A DNA stretch of 35,569 nt, taken from contig JANQFB010000336.1 of NCBI GenBank assembly GCA_028278085.1, positions 1 through 35,569 of the forward strand, read 5' to 3'. Under the pieces are notes generated by a model. The model made no database searches. It was given only the letters and a program-made list of their open reading frames with translations, and was not told the DNA's origin. How positions within the stretch are numbered: position 1 is the stretch's first letter; each line of letters starts with the position of its first letter. Of the stretch, positions 18,601-25,896 are shown piece by piece. This DNA is from Chitinophagales bacterium. Lineage in GTDB: Bacteria > Bacteroidota > Bacteroidia > Chitinophagales > JANQFB01. A program made the translations under genes and the position numbers.

Positions 18601-19212
18601 GTTTATTTTGTGGATGTATATAAGATATCAGTGTCTTCCTCTCATAGTCTGCAAACCAATCAAGTAATTCTAAATGCATGGGTAAGAAATAACTCTTCTG
18701 ATCCGTGGGGCTTTTCCAATCCGTTATACCCCTCAGAGAATATCACTTTGGACGGCTATTCAAATACGCATGCAAATCTGAGTGGATATGTATACTTTTT
18801 CAAACATAAAATGGTGGGTAATATTTTAAAGCCCATAAATGAATGGTTGCCATATAATGTAAATCACAATTTTAGACTTGCTTATAGCCTTCATGTTTAT
18901 GATAGTACCGCTACCACGATAGAACCCTTGGTTCCGGATATGGACGCAGTTTTTCCAGTAAGCGTTTATCCCAACCCTGCTACTGAGTGGTTTAATGTTA
19001 GTTATTCTTTATCTCAAAATGACTTAACCTCAATAACTATTTTTGATATTAAAGGCCTGGTGACGCATGAAATTTGGAAAGGTTATCAATACTCGGGAAA
19101 TCACCATCTAAAAGTCGACATCAAGAACTGGCCCGAGGGAATTTATATTTGTCAAGTAAAGACCTCAGCAATAACCAGTCAAAAAAAAATTATTAAGATA
19201 AACGATAAGTAG
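15670..19212 (+). CDS. T9SS-secreted subtilisin protease with N-terminal beta-propeller repeats
   Basis: The 1180-residue secreted protein begins with a signal peptide ending near TQVLSQ. Eight repeats of about 53 residues follow (starting near 58, 111, 163, 215, 268, 320, 374 and 427), each with a D-x-x-G-N/D-hydrophobic core as in SBBP propeller repeats. Residues ~470-600 look like a protease prodomain. The S8 subtilisin domain has its triad at D645 (GVYDSGIDYTHED), H692 (SNGHGTGVAGIIG) and S874 (GTSVAAPHVTG). A type A T9SS tag ends the protein (VYPNPATEWFNV, IFDIKGLV, WPEGIYICQV). TTG at 15643 is an alternative start. The gene is visibly more AT-rich than most of the window, which suggests transfer or a different history. 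A propeller lipoprotein gene follows 28 bp downstream. Confidence 0.88.
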   Translation: MSTLRTMIVKLRQLVLLWMLLLINTQVLSQILVNKSWEHVTGLPADSFKLNISTIDPLGNLIVLANNYTSGEKANILISKYHNQGQLLWQKEFNSLSNDIDFGTAISTNTFGDIFITGGTFHKGNGNFDYITLRINQNDGSVIWKSQYNGPGNGKDIPTGLVADDNGVSVTGQSWGKSTGFDYLTLQYDLLGNQVWISRYDYSNGNDIPVGIQKKTNGDVVVIGGSDNKIYGQNFAALIYNANGAQIGVQRGNPNSLGFYHPSAITQDEMGNIYVTGKATKNGSNFDIKTIKINTGFLIEWETLFDGSGLEDGSTDIDTDSLGNIYVCGHTEKLNGGRDFITIKYDKAGVELWAKKRSADVLIHEAKATSIVVEDDGVCYVTGSVFNGNNNDMLTIRYESNGSTSWEKQHDGKDHGGDMSYIIERDKDGSIYISGTTEHDGDIKNITIKYAQFDRNIDVEFDEMGKPTHVQNEILIRFDGSVIDTTLVDNMNLQFGKVREFIAPDVISLIDKQINTEGQLENWWMSKVFKQLTTKQKYLVNKIGDTIPMPDFWATFILYIPKGIVHLKDEISISKMLDDEDLKPSIWFAEPNYTGKWLNVPSDSLYLKKQHSLHATLIYPNGHINVEGAWDIETGSDLVAVGVYDSGIDYTHEDFIDPAGKSVVRSGHDWLNNIAINTNNLNPQFKPDSNGHGTGVAGIIGALRNNNIGIAGIAGGDVDGLGNAGVDLISNKIGNESPGSLDIILDAIQHGTSLSSPIDIMNHSWVINSMSFSLREVIHFAAQMLIVNVAAIGNDGTNSLYYPASYNDDWVIDVGASGSDGEYKDQTNGNQSKPKDLYSFNYGGNIDLIAPGTRLLVKSLATNGLDYGNYGGTSVAAPHVTGVSALLLSHAARHSLNLTPEDVEQLLQLGAKDKWDLGYDTLTGWGLLDAAASLRLIEYPQYTLYQEKTTSSGANYSLFANNIPLLLAEKFKGLSAGVYFVDVYKISVSSSHSLQTNQVILNAWVRNNSSDPWGFSNPLYPSENITLDGYSNTHANLSGYVYFFKHKMVGNILKPINEWLPYNVNHNFRLAYSLHVYDSTATTIEPLVPDMDAVFPVSVYPNPATEWFNVSYSLSQNDLTSITIFDIKGLVTHEIWKGYQYSGNHHLKVDIKNWPEGIYICQVKTSAITSQKKIIKINDK

Positions 19213-19240
19213 TATATTTATTAAAATTTATTAGAGCAAA

Positions 19241-20224
19241 ATGGACAAACCTTTTAGTTGGTATATCTTCTTCCTTTCTATATGGCTTTTACATTCTTGT
19301 GAAAAGTCAAAGGCCCCCATGCCTAAAGAAGCCCATCGGTGCGTGGATATACCTTTGTCTGAAGGACCGTCTTGGGATGGATATGATTATACCGGCCGGA
19401 GATTTGGCTATGGAAGACCGTGCTTCAATCCGAATAATTCCAATGAATTTGTATACTATAAAACAGACAGCACGAAACCGGATGTGATCAGTGAGATATG
19501 GACCTATAACCTAGTTACCAAAGAAGAACGCCATTTAGCCAATGATGGTTTATACATGTTAAAATGGAGCAGCAAGAACTGGATCGTTTTCAATAGAATC
19601 GATAATCAAGTCTGGAAAATTAAGAGCAATGGAGACAGCCTGACCCAATTGACATACGAACATTGGAGCCTGTATCCAGATTGGCATCCTGATGGGGAGA
19701 AAATTATTTTTAGAAGAGAAGATGATAGCCCCCGGCCTAATTTAATGATCATGGACAAAGATGGAGAGATCATTTCAACATTGGACTCGACTTTGGGATG
19801 GACGGCTCATTGGTCTCCGGATGGCGAAAAAATCATTTATGGTCATAATAATCAAAATTTCGGATATGTGTATACTGATAACCCTACAGCGATCCATAAA
19901 GTTCGTGTCATTCCAAACATCAAGAATTCAATATCGGCCTATTCTATTTTTTGTTTTCCCGATTCCGAAAAAATTACCTGGATTGATGCTTATGGGAGTC
20001 TTAGAATTACAAATATTTATACGCGGGAAACAGTGCTGGTAAAACAAGGATGCGACGCTAAAAAATATCTTTCTCCCAGCGTATCATCTGATGGAAAAAA
20101 AATCATTGTAGAAAGGATAAACCAAAAAAAGATGGCAGAAAATACTATTTATGCCACCTTTGATATTTACATTATCGATCTGATCAGCCTAAAAGAAACC
20201 AGGGTCGAGTTTCCATCTTTATGA
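19241..20224 (+). CDS. PD40/TolB-like beta-propeller lipoprotein
   Basis: The 327-residue protein has a short hydrophobic leader and lipobox LLHSC (Cys at residue 20), so it is probably lipidated. The body contains WD40-like PD40 repeats, for example YPDWHPDGEKIIFRRED and TAHWSPDGEKIIYG, typical of TolB-type propellers. It lies 28 bp after the protease gene and shares its AT-rich composition, so the pair is likely cotranscribed. A role as binding partner, inhibitor or receptor for the protease can only be inferred from this linkage. No catalytic motif was recognised. Confidence 0.8.
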   Translation: MDKPFSWYIFFLSIWLLHSCEKSKAPMPKEAHRCVDIPLSEGPSWDGYDYTGRRFGYGRPCFNPNNSNEFVYYKTDSTKPDVISEIWTYNLVTKEERHLANDGLYMLKWSSKNWIVFNRIDNQVWKIKSNGDSLTQLTYEHWSLYPDWHPDGEKIIFRREDDSPRPNLMIMDKDGEIISTLDSTLGWTAHWSPDGEKIIYGHNNQNFGYVYTDNPTAIHKVRVIPNIKNSISAYSIFCFPDSEKITWIDAYGSLRITNIYTRETVLVKQGCDAKKYLSPSVSSDGKKIIVERINQKKMAENTIYATFDIYIIDLISLKETRVEFPSL

Positions 20225-20233
20225 GGACTCGGT

Positions 20234-20262
20234 GAATTCCATTCAAGATGCTGCAGGAATTC
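20234..20262. repeat. Short inverted repeat between convergent genes
   Basis: GAATTCC (20234-20240) pairs with GGAATTC (20256-20262) across a 15-nt loop. It lies between the convergent lipoprotein and GIN-domain genes and could be a weak terminator; the T-run is poor. Confidence 0.3.
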
Positions 20263-20287
20263 GAATTTTCAAAGGTTAAAATCCCCC

Positions 20288-21010
20288 TCACATCTTCTTC
20301 ACCACACCGATACCGCTCACATTAAGTGTTTTGACACTGGCGGTGCCTTTGTAGTAAATGCTTCCGATCCCCGAGGATTCGATGTTGATCTCTTCTTCTG
20401 CACGTACTTCCACATTGCCTATCCCGGAGCTGTTGATGCTTAATTTTTGAGCCACCAGGTCGAAGGCCTGTAAATTGCCGGTTCCGGAATTGCGGATGTC
20501 AAGATCATTGACTTTACCGGCTAAAGCGATATTGCCTACCGCCGAGACGGTCGCTTCGATCGTTTCGGCATCGACGGATAAAGTGGTATTCCCGATCCCG
20601 GAAATACCCAGGGTTAAAGATCCGAGGGTCAGGGTATTGGTACAAGTGACATTTCCCACACCATTGATATCGAGCTCCTCCAGGGCTTTGAGGGTGATGT
20701 GAACATTCATTTTGGTCGACTTTTTAACAGAGGCTCCCTTTTTCCACTTGACATGTAAGCGGTTGTTTTTTTGATTGACCTGTACGACCTCCTGCAGGTT
20801 TTCATCTGTTTCAACGGTTACTGCCACGGCATTACCCTGGGTCAGATAAACGTTAAAAATGCCGTCGATCGTCAATTGGTTGAAATCATTGACCGTTCTT
20901 TCCTGTTTGATCACATTCCCATTACCTTTCAGCTTTTGGGCGTAGAGATTGAAAGTTGAAGCGAGGTATACAAGGCTGACGAGTAGTACAGCGAATCCTG
21001 ATGTTTTCAT
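20288..21010 (-). CDS. Head-GIN-domain (DUF2807) exported protein
   Basis: The 240-residue protein has an N-terminal signal peptide ending near LYAQ. It then matches the putative auto-transporter adhesin head GIN domain: GNGNVIKQERTVNDFNQLTI, followed by a repeating series of strands with Gly-Ile-Gly-Asn turns (ISGIGNTTL, SAVGNIAL, NSGTGNLQ, SSGIGNVEV, SSGIGSIYY). These repeats form a beta-solenoid. The family is widespread in Bacteroidota and its biochemical role is not established. The gene is separated from its neighbours and probably forms its own transcript. Confidence 0.85.
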   Translation of the reverse strand: MKTSGFAVLLVSLVYLASTFNLYAQKLKGNGNVIKQERTVNDFNQLTIDGIFNVYLTQGNAVAVTVETDENLQEVVQVNQKNNRLHVKWKKGASVKKSTKMNVHITLKALEELDINGVGNVTCTNTLTLGSLTLGISGIGNTTLSVDAETIEATVSAVGNIALAGKVNDLDIRNSGTGNLQAFDLVAQKLSINSSGIGNVEVRAEEEINIESSGIGSIYYKGTASVKTLNVSGIGVVKKM

Positions 21011-21099
21011 AATTATATTTTTTTGTTGTTCTCTGGTGTGACGATCTTCTTCCCGGAAAAGTTACAGCACAAAACTTTGCCATGAAAATTTCACCGGTG

Positions 21100-21576
21100 T
21101 CAGATCTTATTCCAATCCCAGATCCCCCATTTTAAGGCATCCGGCAATTTAAATCCGCATTGTTTCATGGTTAACAGGATATTACCCCGGTGATGGGATT
21201 CATGGGTGATGTAATACCCCAGCATCGGAACAACACCCCGTTTGAAATTGGAAGCCTGGCCTTCCTTCTCCAGGCAATGGCTTAAATATTGCTCCATAAC
21301 TTTACCGGAACCTTCCATCGCTTCCAGCAATGTTTTTTTAGGCGGGCTTTCCGTCTTCTCGAATTCCCGGAGCGGGGAGCCTGCTTTTTTAGCAAAAGAA
21401 GTAAGCCGCGCTACCCTGACATTATGGAGATGGGCCACCTGCCGGGCAATATCCCGGCCGCCCCGTTTACTCAGGGTGGCAGAAAAGGCATCTTCGGGGA
21501 TGTTTTCAAGCATATACAAGTTAATGCGGTTATGGATCCGCCAGGTTTCCAGGATCTGTTCTTCGAGTGATGACAT
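21100..21576 (-). CDS. DinB-fold family protein
   Basis: The protein has 158 residues from ATG 21576 (MSSLEEQILETW), or 174 from 21624. It is a four-helix DinB/YfiT-type protein: the N-terminal helix carries an HNRINLYML stretch, the second holds VAHLHNVRVARL, and the C-terminal part has YYITHESHHRGNIL, which supplies the usual metal-binding histidines. Members include metal-dependent thiol transferases and many proteins of unknown activity. It lies directly downstream of the SRPBCC gene on the same strand (15-62 bp, depending on start) and probably shares its transcript. Confidence 0.8.
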   Translation of the reverse strand: MSSLEEQILETWRIHNRINLYMLENIPEDAFSATLSKRGGRDIARQVAHLHNVRVARLTSFAKKAGSPLREFEKTESPPKKTLLEAMEGSGKVMEQYLSHCLEKEGQASNFKRGVVPMLGYYITHESHHRGNILLTMKQCGFKLPDALKWGIWDWNKI

Positions 21577-21638
21577 CTTTTGGGGTTTGGTGATTGTTGA
21601 GCCATAAAAATAATCAATATTCAAATGGCAGATGCCAC

Positions 21639-22214
21639 TTACCGGCCCACGGCTTCTTTTTCCAGGTCGGCGGCGTATTGCTCGAAAGACGGACGGAAAT
21701 CCGGCAGCGATCCTTTGATCATAGGCAGCATCATACCACTCAGCACTTCCGTCATGGTAAATTGTGTGCTCCCATCCGGATTAGGGTTCAGGGTATAGGT
21801 TCTTACACCTTTGAACATCGGCGCTGCCCCGTCTTTCCAAACCATTTTTTGGGAGGCGACCAATTCACTCACCTTCAGCGAAAAGGTCCGGCTGGTATCG
21901 ATCATCGCGCATAGCTTGATCTTTTCACCCTTTTCGATCCTTCCTTCCAGGCTTTTAACCGTAGAATTCCACCGGGGATAATCCGGGCCGTTAGTCAGGA
22001 TCTTCCAGATCTGTTCCGGCTTGGCCATGATCTTTTTACTGATGGTGTATTCCAACCGGAATGCCTTCTTGGTCATATAAGCCTTGCCATCCTCCGGAGA
22101 AGGGTGCATAGCAGCATGATTCAATGGTTTGGCGACTGCGGGTAACTGAAAGATTAAGAAGACGACCATCATACGGATCGTCATTTTCACAGGTTTGTTG
22201 GGAATGTTGTACAT
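21639..22214 (-). CDS. Exported SRPBCC/START-like lipid-binding-fold protein
   Basis: The 191-residue protein has an N-terminal hydrophobic leader (MTIRMMVVFLIFQLPAVA) predicted to export it. An SRPBCC (polyketide cyclase-like) domain follows, with IMAKPEQIWKILTNGPDYPRWNSTV and a helix near the C-terminus. The fold forms a deep hydrophobic pocket and usually binds small lipophilic molecules. An alternative start is ATG 22184, which gives a cleaner signal peptide. It lies downstream of the sigma factor and upstream of the DinB protein. Ligand unknown. Confidence 0.78.
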   Translation of the reverse strand: MYNIPNKPVKMTIRMMVVFLIFQLPAVAKPLNHAAMHPSPEDGKAYMTKKAFRLEYTISKKIMAKPEQIWKILTNGPDYPRWNSTVKSLEGRIEKGEKIKLCAMIDTSRTFSLKVSELVASQKMVWKDGAAPMFKGVRTYTLNPNPDGSTQFTMTEVLSGMMLPMIKGSLPDFRPSFEQYAADLEKEAVGR

Positions 22215-22323
22215 GTTTATCGATTTTTTAGTGAAGCATTTGCCCTTTTAGACAATCGAGCGGCCTAAAACGGATGAAAAACCACCAAAAAACTTCTAAA
22301 CGATTGAAGATCAGCGTAAAAAA

Positions 22324-23109
22324 TTATACAGGTTGTGAATGCTCCGGCAAGTGTTCCAGCATGTAATTGTGGAAATCGAAGCCATCGGCATTCAGGGGGT
22401 CGATACTACTGACCAGTTGAAGGCGCAATTCGTACAAGCGGTTAAAATTAGCCTTATCTTTTTCCCGGACCATTTTTACCTTCAAAGCCTCCTGTACAGC
22501 ATCTTGTTTGGGATTGAACATGCCGTTCAGCTCCGTACATTGATGGCAGGCCCCGGTTTTGGAGATCAACGAACATTTGTGATCGAAAATGCGCTGCATC
22601 CGATCCCTGGAAGTCGATAAATTGTATTTGACCTGGCCTTCGGTCAGGCCGGTGATCTCCATGATATCTTTTACCTTGAATTGATAGACCTCCTTTAGCA
22701 TTAAACAAACCTGTTCTTCCAGCAACAGCGTTTTGGACATACAGGTAAAACAATAATCGATATGTTCTTTGATGACATAGGCGCCATGGGGAGAGTTGGT
22801 CGAAATGTCCATCATGGTTTGCTGGATCTCCCGGGAAGCGTAAGTGGCTTTCCGGCAATTCTCCTGATAATCTTCCTGCCATCGCGCCTGATCTTTTAAA
22901 AAATTCTTGGCCAGGTTAACCGCAATGGTAAATACCCAGGTTTTGAAGCTGGATCTTCCCTCAAAAGTGTCGATGCTCCGGAAAGTCCTGATATAGGTTT
23001 CCTGGGCCAGGTCTTCCGTATCCTGGCGATTGGTTACCAAACGGTAAAGAAAGGATTTCAGCTCATTTTGAAAGGTGATAAACTCCGTTTGATAGTCGAG
23101 GGTGCTCAT
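22324..23109 (-). CDS. ECF-type sigma-70 factor with cysteine motifs
   Basis: The protein has 261 residues from ATG 23109. Region 2 is visible (ELKSFLYRLVTNRQDTEDLAQETYIRTF, then SSFKTWVFTIAVNLAKNFL) and region 4 is the helix-turn-helix around FKVKDIMEITGLTEGQVKYNL. Between and after them are two cysteine clusters, YCFTC (C120, C123) and C179-x8-C188-x2-C191, followed by a ~70-residue C-terminal extension. The cysteines could bind zinc or sense redox state. The frame is open to a TTG at 23169 that overlaps the upstream stop, but the family N-terminus fits 23109. No anti-sigma gene is adjacent, so the extension may do that job. Confidence 0.85.
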   Translation of the reverse strand: MSTLDYQTEFITFQNELKSFLYRLVTNRQDTEDLAQETYIRTFRSIDTFEGRSSFKTWVFTIAVNLAKNFLKDQARWQEDYQENCRKATYASREIQQTMMDISTNSPHGAYVIKEHIDYCFTCMSKTLLLEEQVCLMLKEVYQFKVKDIMEITGLTEGQVKYNLSTSRDRMQRIFDHKCSLISKTGACHQCTELNGMFNPKQDAVQEALKVKMVREKDKANFNRLYELRLQLVSSIDPLNADGFDFHNYMLEHLPEHSQPV

Positions 23110-23165
23110 ATCGGGGATAGGGAATGGTTCGAGCCATAAAGTTAGGATCATTGGGCCGATAAGTG

Positions 23166-25043
23166 TCAATTTCTGGCCCGTAGGTTGTCAAGATAGGCCT
23201 GGCTGACCGGATAGTTTAATGCCCTGGCTTTAAGGGCATCCTCCAGCGCTTGCCCATATTCCTGTTGTTCAAGTTTCAATTTCGACCGTAAAAACCAGGC
23301 TTCCCCATAATCCTCCTTCAAGCGGATGGCCATCGTCAGATCAGCCTCAGCCGCAGCAAGGTCGTTCCCGGAAAAGCCGACCACACCACGATACCGGTAT
23401 AAATAAGGATTATCCGGAACATGATCCAGTCCCCGGGAATAAATGGCAAGGGCCTGGTCAGGACGGCCGGTCTTTTCATAGATCACTCCGGAATTGATAT
23501 AAGCCTGCACATAATCCGGCCTTAATCTGATCGCCCGGGCCAGATCAGTCAGGGCAGAATCCGGGTTGTGGTAAGCGCTAAATAGCAGCATGCCACGGTT
23601 CAGGTAGGCTTTGTGTTTTTGGCTGCCAAACCGGATAATATGACTAAAATCGGCCAGGGCTTTATCCGGCTGGTTTTGTTGCTGAAAGGCCCTTCCGCGG
23701 TCCAGGTAGGCATCCATAAATCCGGGATCGGCGTTTATGCCCAGGTTGTAATATTCGATCGCTTTGCCGGCGTTTCCCTGTTGCTTCCAATAATCCGCCA
23801 GGTTGCAATATCCAAAAGCATGACCGGGATATTTTCGGATCACATCCGTCCACAGTGTAAGACCGTTTTGCCAAACCTGGGTTCGAATGAATGTAGATAT
23901 ACCGAGGAACAGAATATAACCCGTGGCCAAGAGCCAAACCCATCCCCTGAACTTCCTTTCACCGAATTTATGCAGGATATGGTCCATTCCCCATCCGGCC
24001 AGGTAAAACAAACCGATGTAGGGAATGTAGGTATAACGTTCGGCGATCATCGCTCTGCCGAAAGGTAAAACCTGCAATACCGGCGCAATGGTGACCAGGA
24101 AAAACCCCAGGCCGAATACCAACCGGGGTGATGACCGGGCCCAAAGCAGCCATAGCAAACCGGCTACTGGCAGCATCGCGCCATAAATATACCATGCCTC
24201 CGATGGCCCGAAGGGATAAGGATGAAAGGCAGACAAATGGACCGGAACCAGCGCTTTGACAATATACAGCATGATCCCATAGGCCCCGATAAAAATGCTG
24301 TTCGTCCATTCGGTTGCCCACACCTCTTCCATCGCTGCTCCGGCCTGCTGGGCTAATATCCCCACGCCTCCAAAAATCAAACTCAACACAAGGAAGGGGA
24401 TCTTTTCCAGGATCGATCGTGAGGATAATTTTCTTCCCCGGATATGATCGATCCCAAACAGCACGACCGGCAGCATGATCGCCGCCGCTTTCGAGAGAAG
24501 TGACAGACCAAATAAAACCAGACAAGCCAAGAGGTAATAGATCCTTTTAGCGGGGCTTTTTTGCAGGTAATTATCATAGGCTAATAACGATCCCAGGAAA
24601 AAGAAGCCGTACAACACATCCTTTCTGGCGGAGACCCAAGCCACCGATTCCACATGCATGGGATGTATCCCGAACAGCAATGCCGTTAGCCCTGCGATAA
24701 TGGTGTTCCGGTGGAAATGATAAACCAGGAGATAAACCAAAACGATATTACATCCGTGCAATATGAGGTTGGTGGCGTGATAGACCAGCGGTGATTTCCC
24801 CCCGATCTGAAAATCCAGGGCCAGGGAAAGGAGTGTCAACGGATGGTAGGAACCGGCCACCTCAAGGGTGGAAAACAGCTTTCCCAAATGGCTGAAAGAT
24901 AGCTGCTGAATTAAGCTATTCTGCAGCACATAGGCCCCATCATCCCAATTGACCCAATCATTGAAAAGTGCAGGAGACAGACAGCCTAAACTGCCCAAAA
25001 ATATCAGTAAAAGCCAGGTAAGATGTTTATCGGACCGTATCAA
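23166..25043 (-). CDS. Multi-pass membrane protein with C-terminal TPRs (Tmtc-like)
   Basis: The 625-residue protein has about ten membrane helices in residues 1-395 and then a TPR array (~405-615), with repeats such as AIEYYNLGINADPGFMDAYL and ALAIYSRGLDHVPDNPYLY. The loop NDWVNWDDGAYVLQN and the FGIHPMHVESVAWVSARKD block match the Tmtc/PMT-like family of putative GT-C glycosyltransferases, in which the early acidic loop residues are thought to be catalytic. A role in O-glycosylation of exported proteins is plausible but not shown. It lies 35 bp after rnhB and just upstream of the sigma factor. Confidence 0.82.
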   Translation of the reverse strand: MIRSDKHLTWLLLIFLGSLGCLSPALFNDWVNWDDGAYVLQNSLIQQLSFSHLGKLFSTLEVAGSYHPLTLLSLALDFQIGGKSPLVYHATNLILHGCNIVLVYLLVYHFHRNTIIAGLTALLFGIHPMHVESVAWVSARKDVLYGFFFLGSLLAYDNYLQKSPAKRIYYLLACLVLFGLSLLSKAAAIMLPVVLFGIDHIRGRKLSSRSILEKIPFLVLSLIFGGVGILAQQAGAAMEEVWATEWTNSIFIGAYGIMLYIVKALVPVHLSAFHPYPFGPSEAWYIYGAMLPVAGLLWLLWARSSPRLVFGLGFFLVTIAPVLQVLPFGRAMIAERYTYIPYIGLFYLAGWGMDHILHKFGERKFRGWVWLLATGYILFLGISTFIRTQVWQNGLTLWTDVIRKYPGHAFGYCNLADYWKQQGNAGKAIEYYNLGINADPGFMDAYLDRGRAFQQQNQPDKALADFSHIIRFGSQKHKAYLNRGMLLFSAYHNPDSALTDLARAIRLRPDYVQAYINSGVIYEKTGRPDQALAIYSRGLDHVPDNPYLYRYRGVVGFSGNDLAAAEADLTMAIRLKEDYGEAWFLRSKLKLEQQEYGQALEDALKARALNYPVSQAYLDNLRARN

Positions 25044-25078
25044 TCCTTGTAATTGGAAATTAAATAAATGAAAAGGAT

Positions 25079-25684
25079 CTATTTAAATAGTTTCGATTGT
25101 TTCGGCAAAGGTAGTAATCGAAAAGATTGCCGGTGATATTCGGTTTCTCCGTATAGCATAATGGCTCGCCGGTGAGTAGGAGTAGGGTAGCCTTTATTGC
25201 TGTTCCATCCATAGCGCGGAAACCGTTCATGGAGGTTTTCCATAAACTCATCCCGGTATGTTTTCGCCAATACAGATGCCGCGGCGATCGATAGATACTT
25301 GCCATCACCTTTAACAATACAGGTATGTTCAATATCCTTGTAAGGCTTGAACCGGTTGCCATCGATCAATAAGCGGTCCGGCCGGAGGGAAAGCCGGTCT
25401 ATCGCCCGGTGCATGGCCAGGTAGGAAGCATTTAAAATATTGATCCGGTCAATTTCATGGTTGTCGACCTGTGCCACTGCCCAATGGAGGGCCTGCTCCT
25501 CGATCACTGGTCTGAGTTCGTTGCGTTCCGCCTCGCTTAATTGCTTGGAGTCATTCAGGATGGAATGCGCAAAGTTTTTGGGCAAGATGACGGCTGCTGC
25601 AAAAACCGGTCCGGCCAGGCATCCCCTGCCGGCTTCATCACAACCGGCTTCCACGCCGTCTTTTTGGTAGTATTTTTTGAGCAT
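25079..25684 (-). CDS. rnhB: Ribonuclease HII
   Basis: The 201-residue protein is of normal length. RNase HII cuts RNA-DNA hybrids and removes misincorporated ribonucleotides. Visible motifs are [13 protein letters not shown] with catalytic D16 and E17, [17 protein letters not shown] with the third acidic residue, and the [17 protein letters not shown] block with the fourth. It is the first gene of a probable minus-strand run that includes the Tmtc-like gene. Confidence 0.96.
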   Translation of the reverse strand: MLKKYYQKDGVEAGCDEAGRGCLAGPVFAAAVILPKNFAHSILNDSKQLSEAERNELRPVIEEQALHWAVAQVDNHEIDRINILNASYLAMHRAIDRLSLRPDRLLIDGNRFKPYKDIEHTCIVKGDGKYLSIAAASVLAKTYRDEFMENLHERFPRYGWNSNKGYPTPTHRRAIMLYGETEYHRQSFRLLPLPKQSKLFK

Positions 25685-25717
25685 CTGCCAGCTTTGGGAA
25701 CCATTTCGCCGATCCGT

Positions 25718-25725
25718 TAAAAGTA
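25718..25725 (-). promoter_or_regulatory. -7-like element before rnhB
   Basis: On the minus strand this reads TACTTTTA, one base off TAnnTTTG, and predicts a leader of about 27 nt before rnhB. The -33 element is not convincing. Confidence 0.35.
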
Positions 25726-25743
25726 AAGATTATTGGGATAACG

Positions 25744-25813
25744 AAAAAGAAAAAAAGGCTGTCAATTGCAGGTTGATTTGCTAATCATACCTCTTTTATT
25801 TATGACAGCCTTT
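25744..25813 (-). terminator. Intrinsic terminator of the PKD lipoprotein gene
   Basis: An 11-bp perfect stem (25754-25764 with 25803-25813) has a 38-nt loop and is followed on the minus strand by a long T-rich tract running to 25744. The orientation fits the end of the PKD gene. The loop is unusually long. Confidence 0.7.
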
Positions 25814-25896
25814 AAAACAGGGTCTATGTTGTGTCGTTTATGGAATTCCCCTGTCCGTGTTTATGCTATGGAAAACAAAACCTTCCTCAAGGTTGG

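Noticed and set aside
25060-25362. 100-codon frame overlapping rnhB in another frame
   Set aside because: Entirely within or just past rnhB, whose catalytic motifs establish the true frame.
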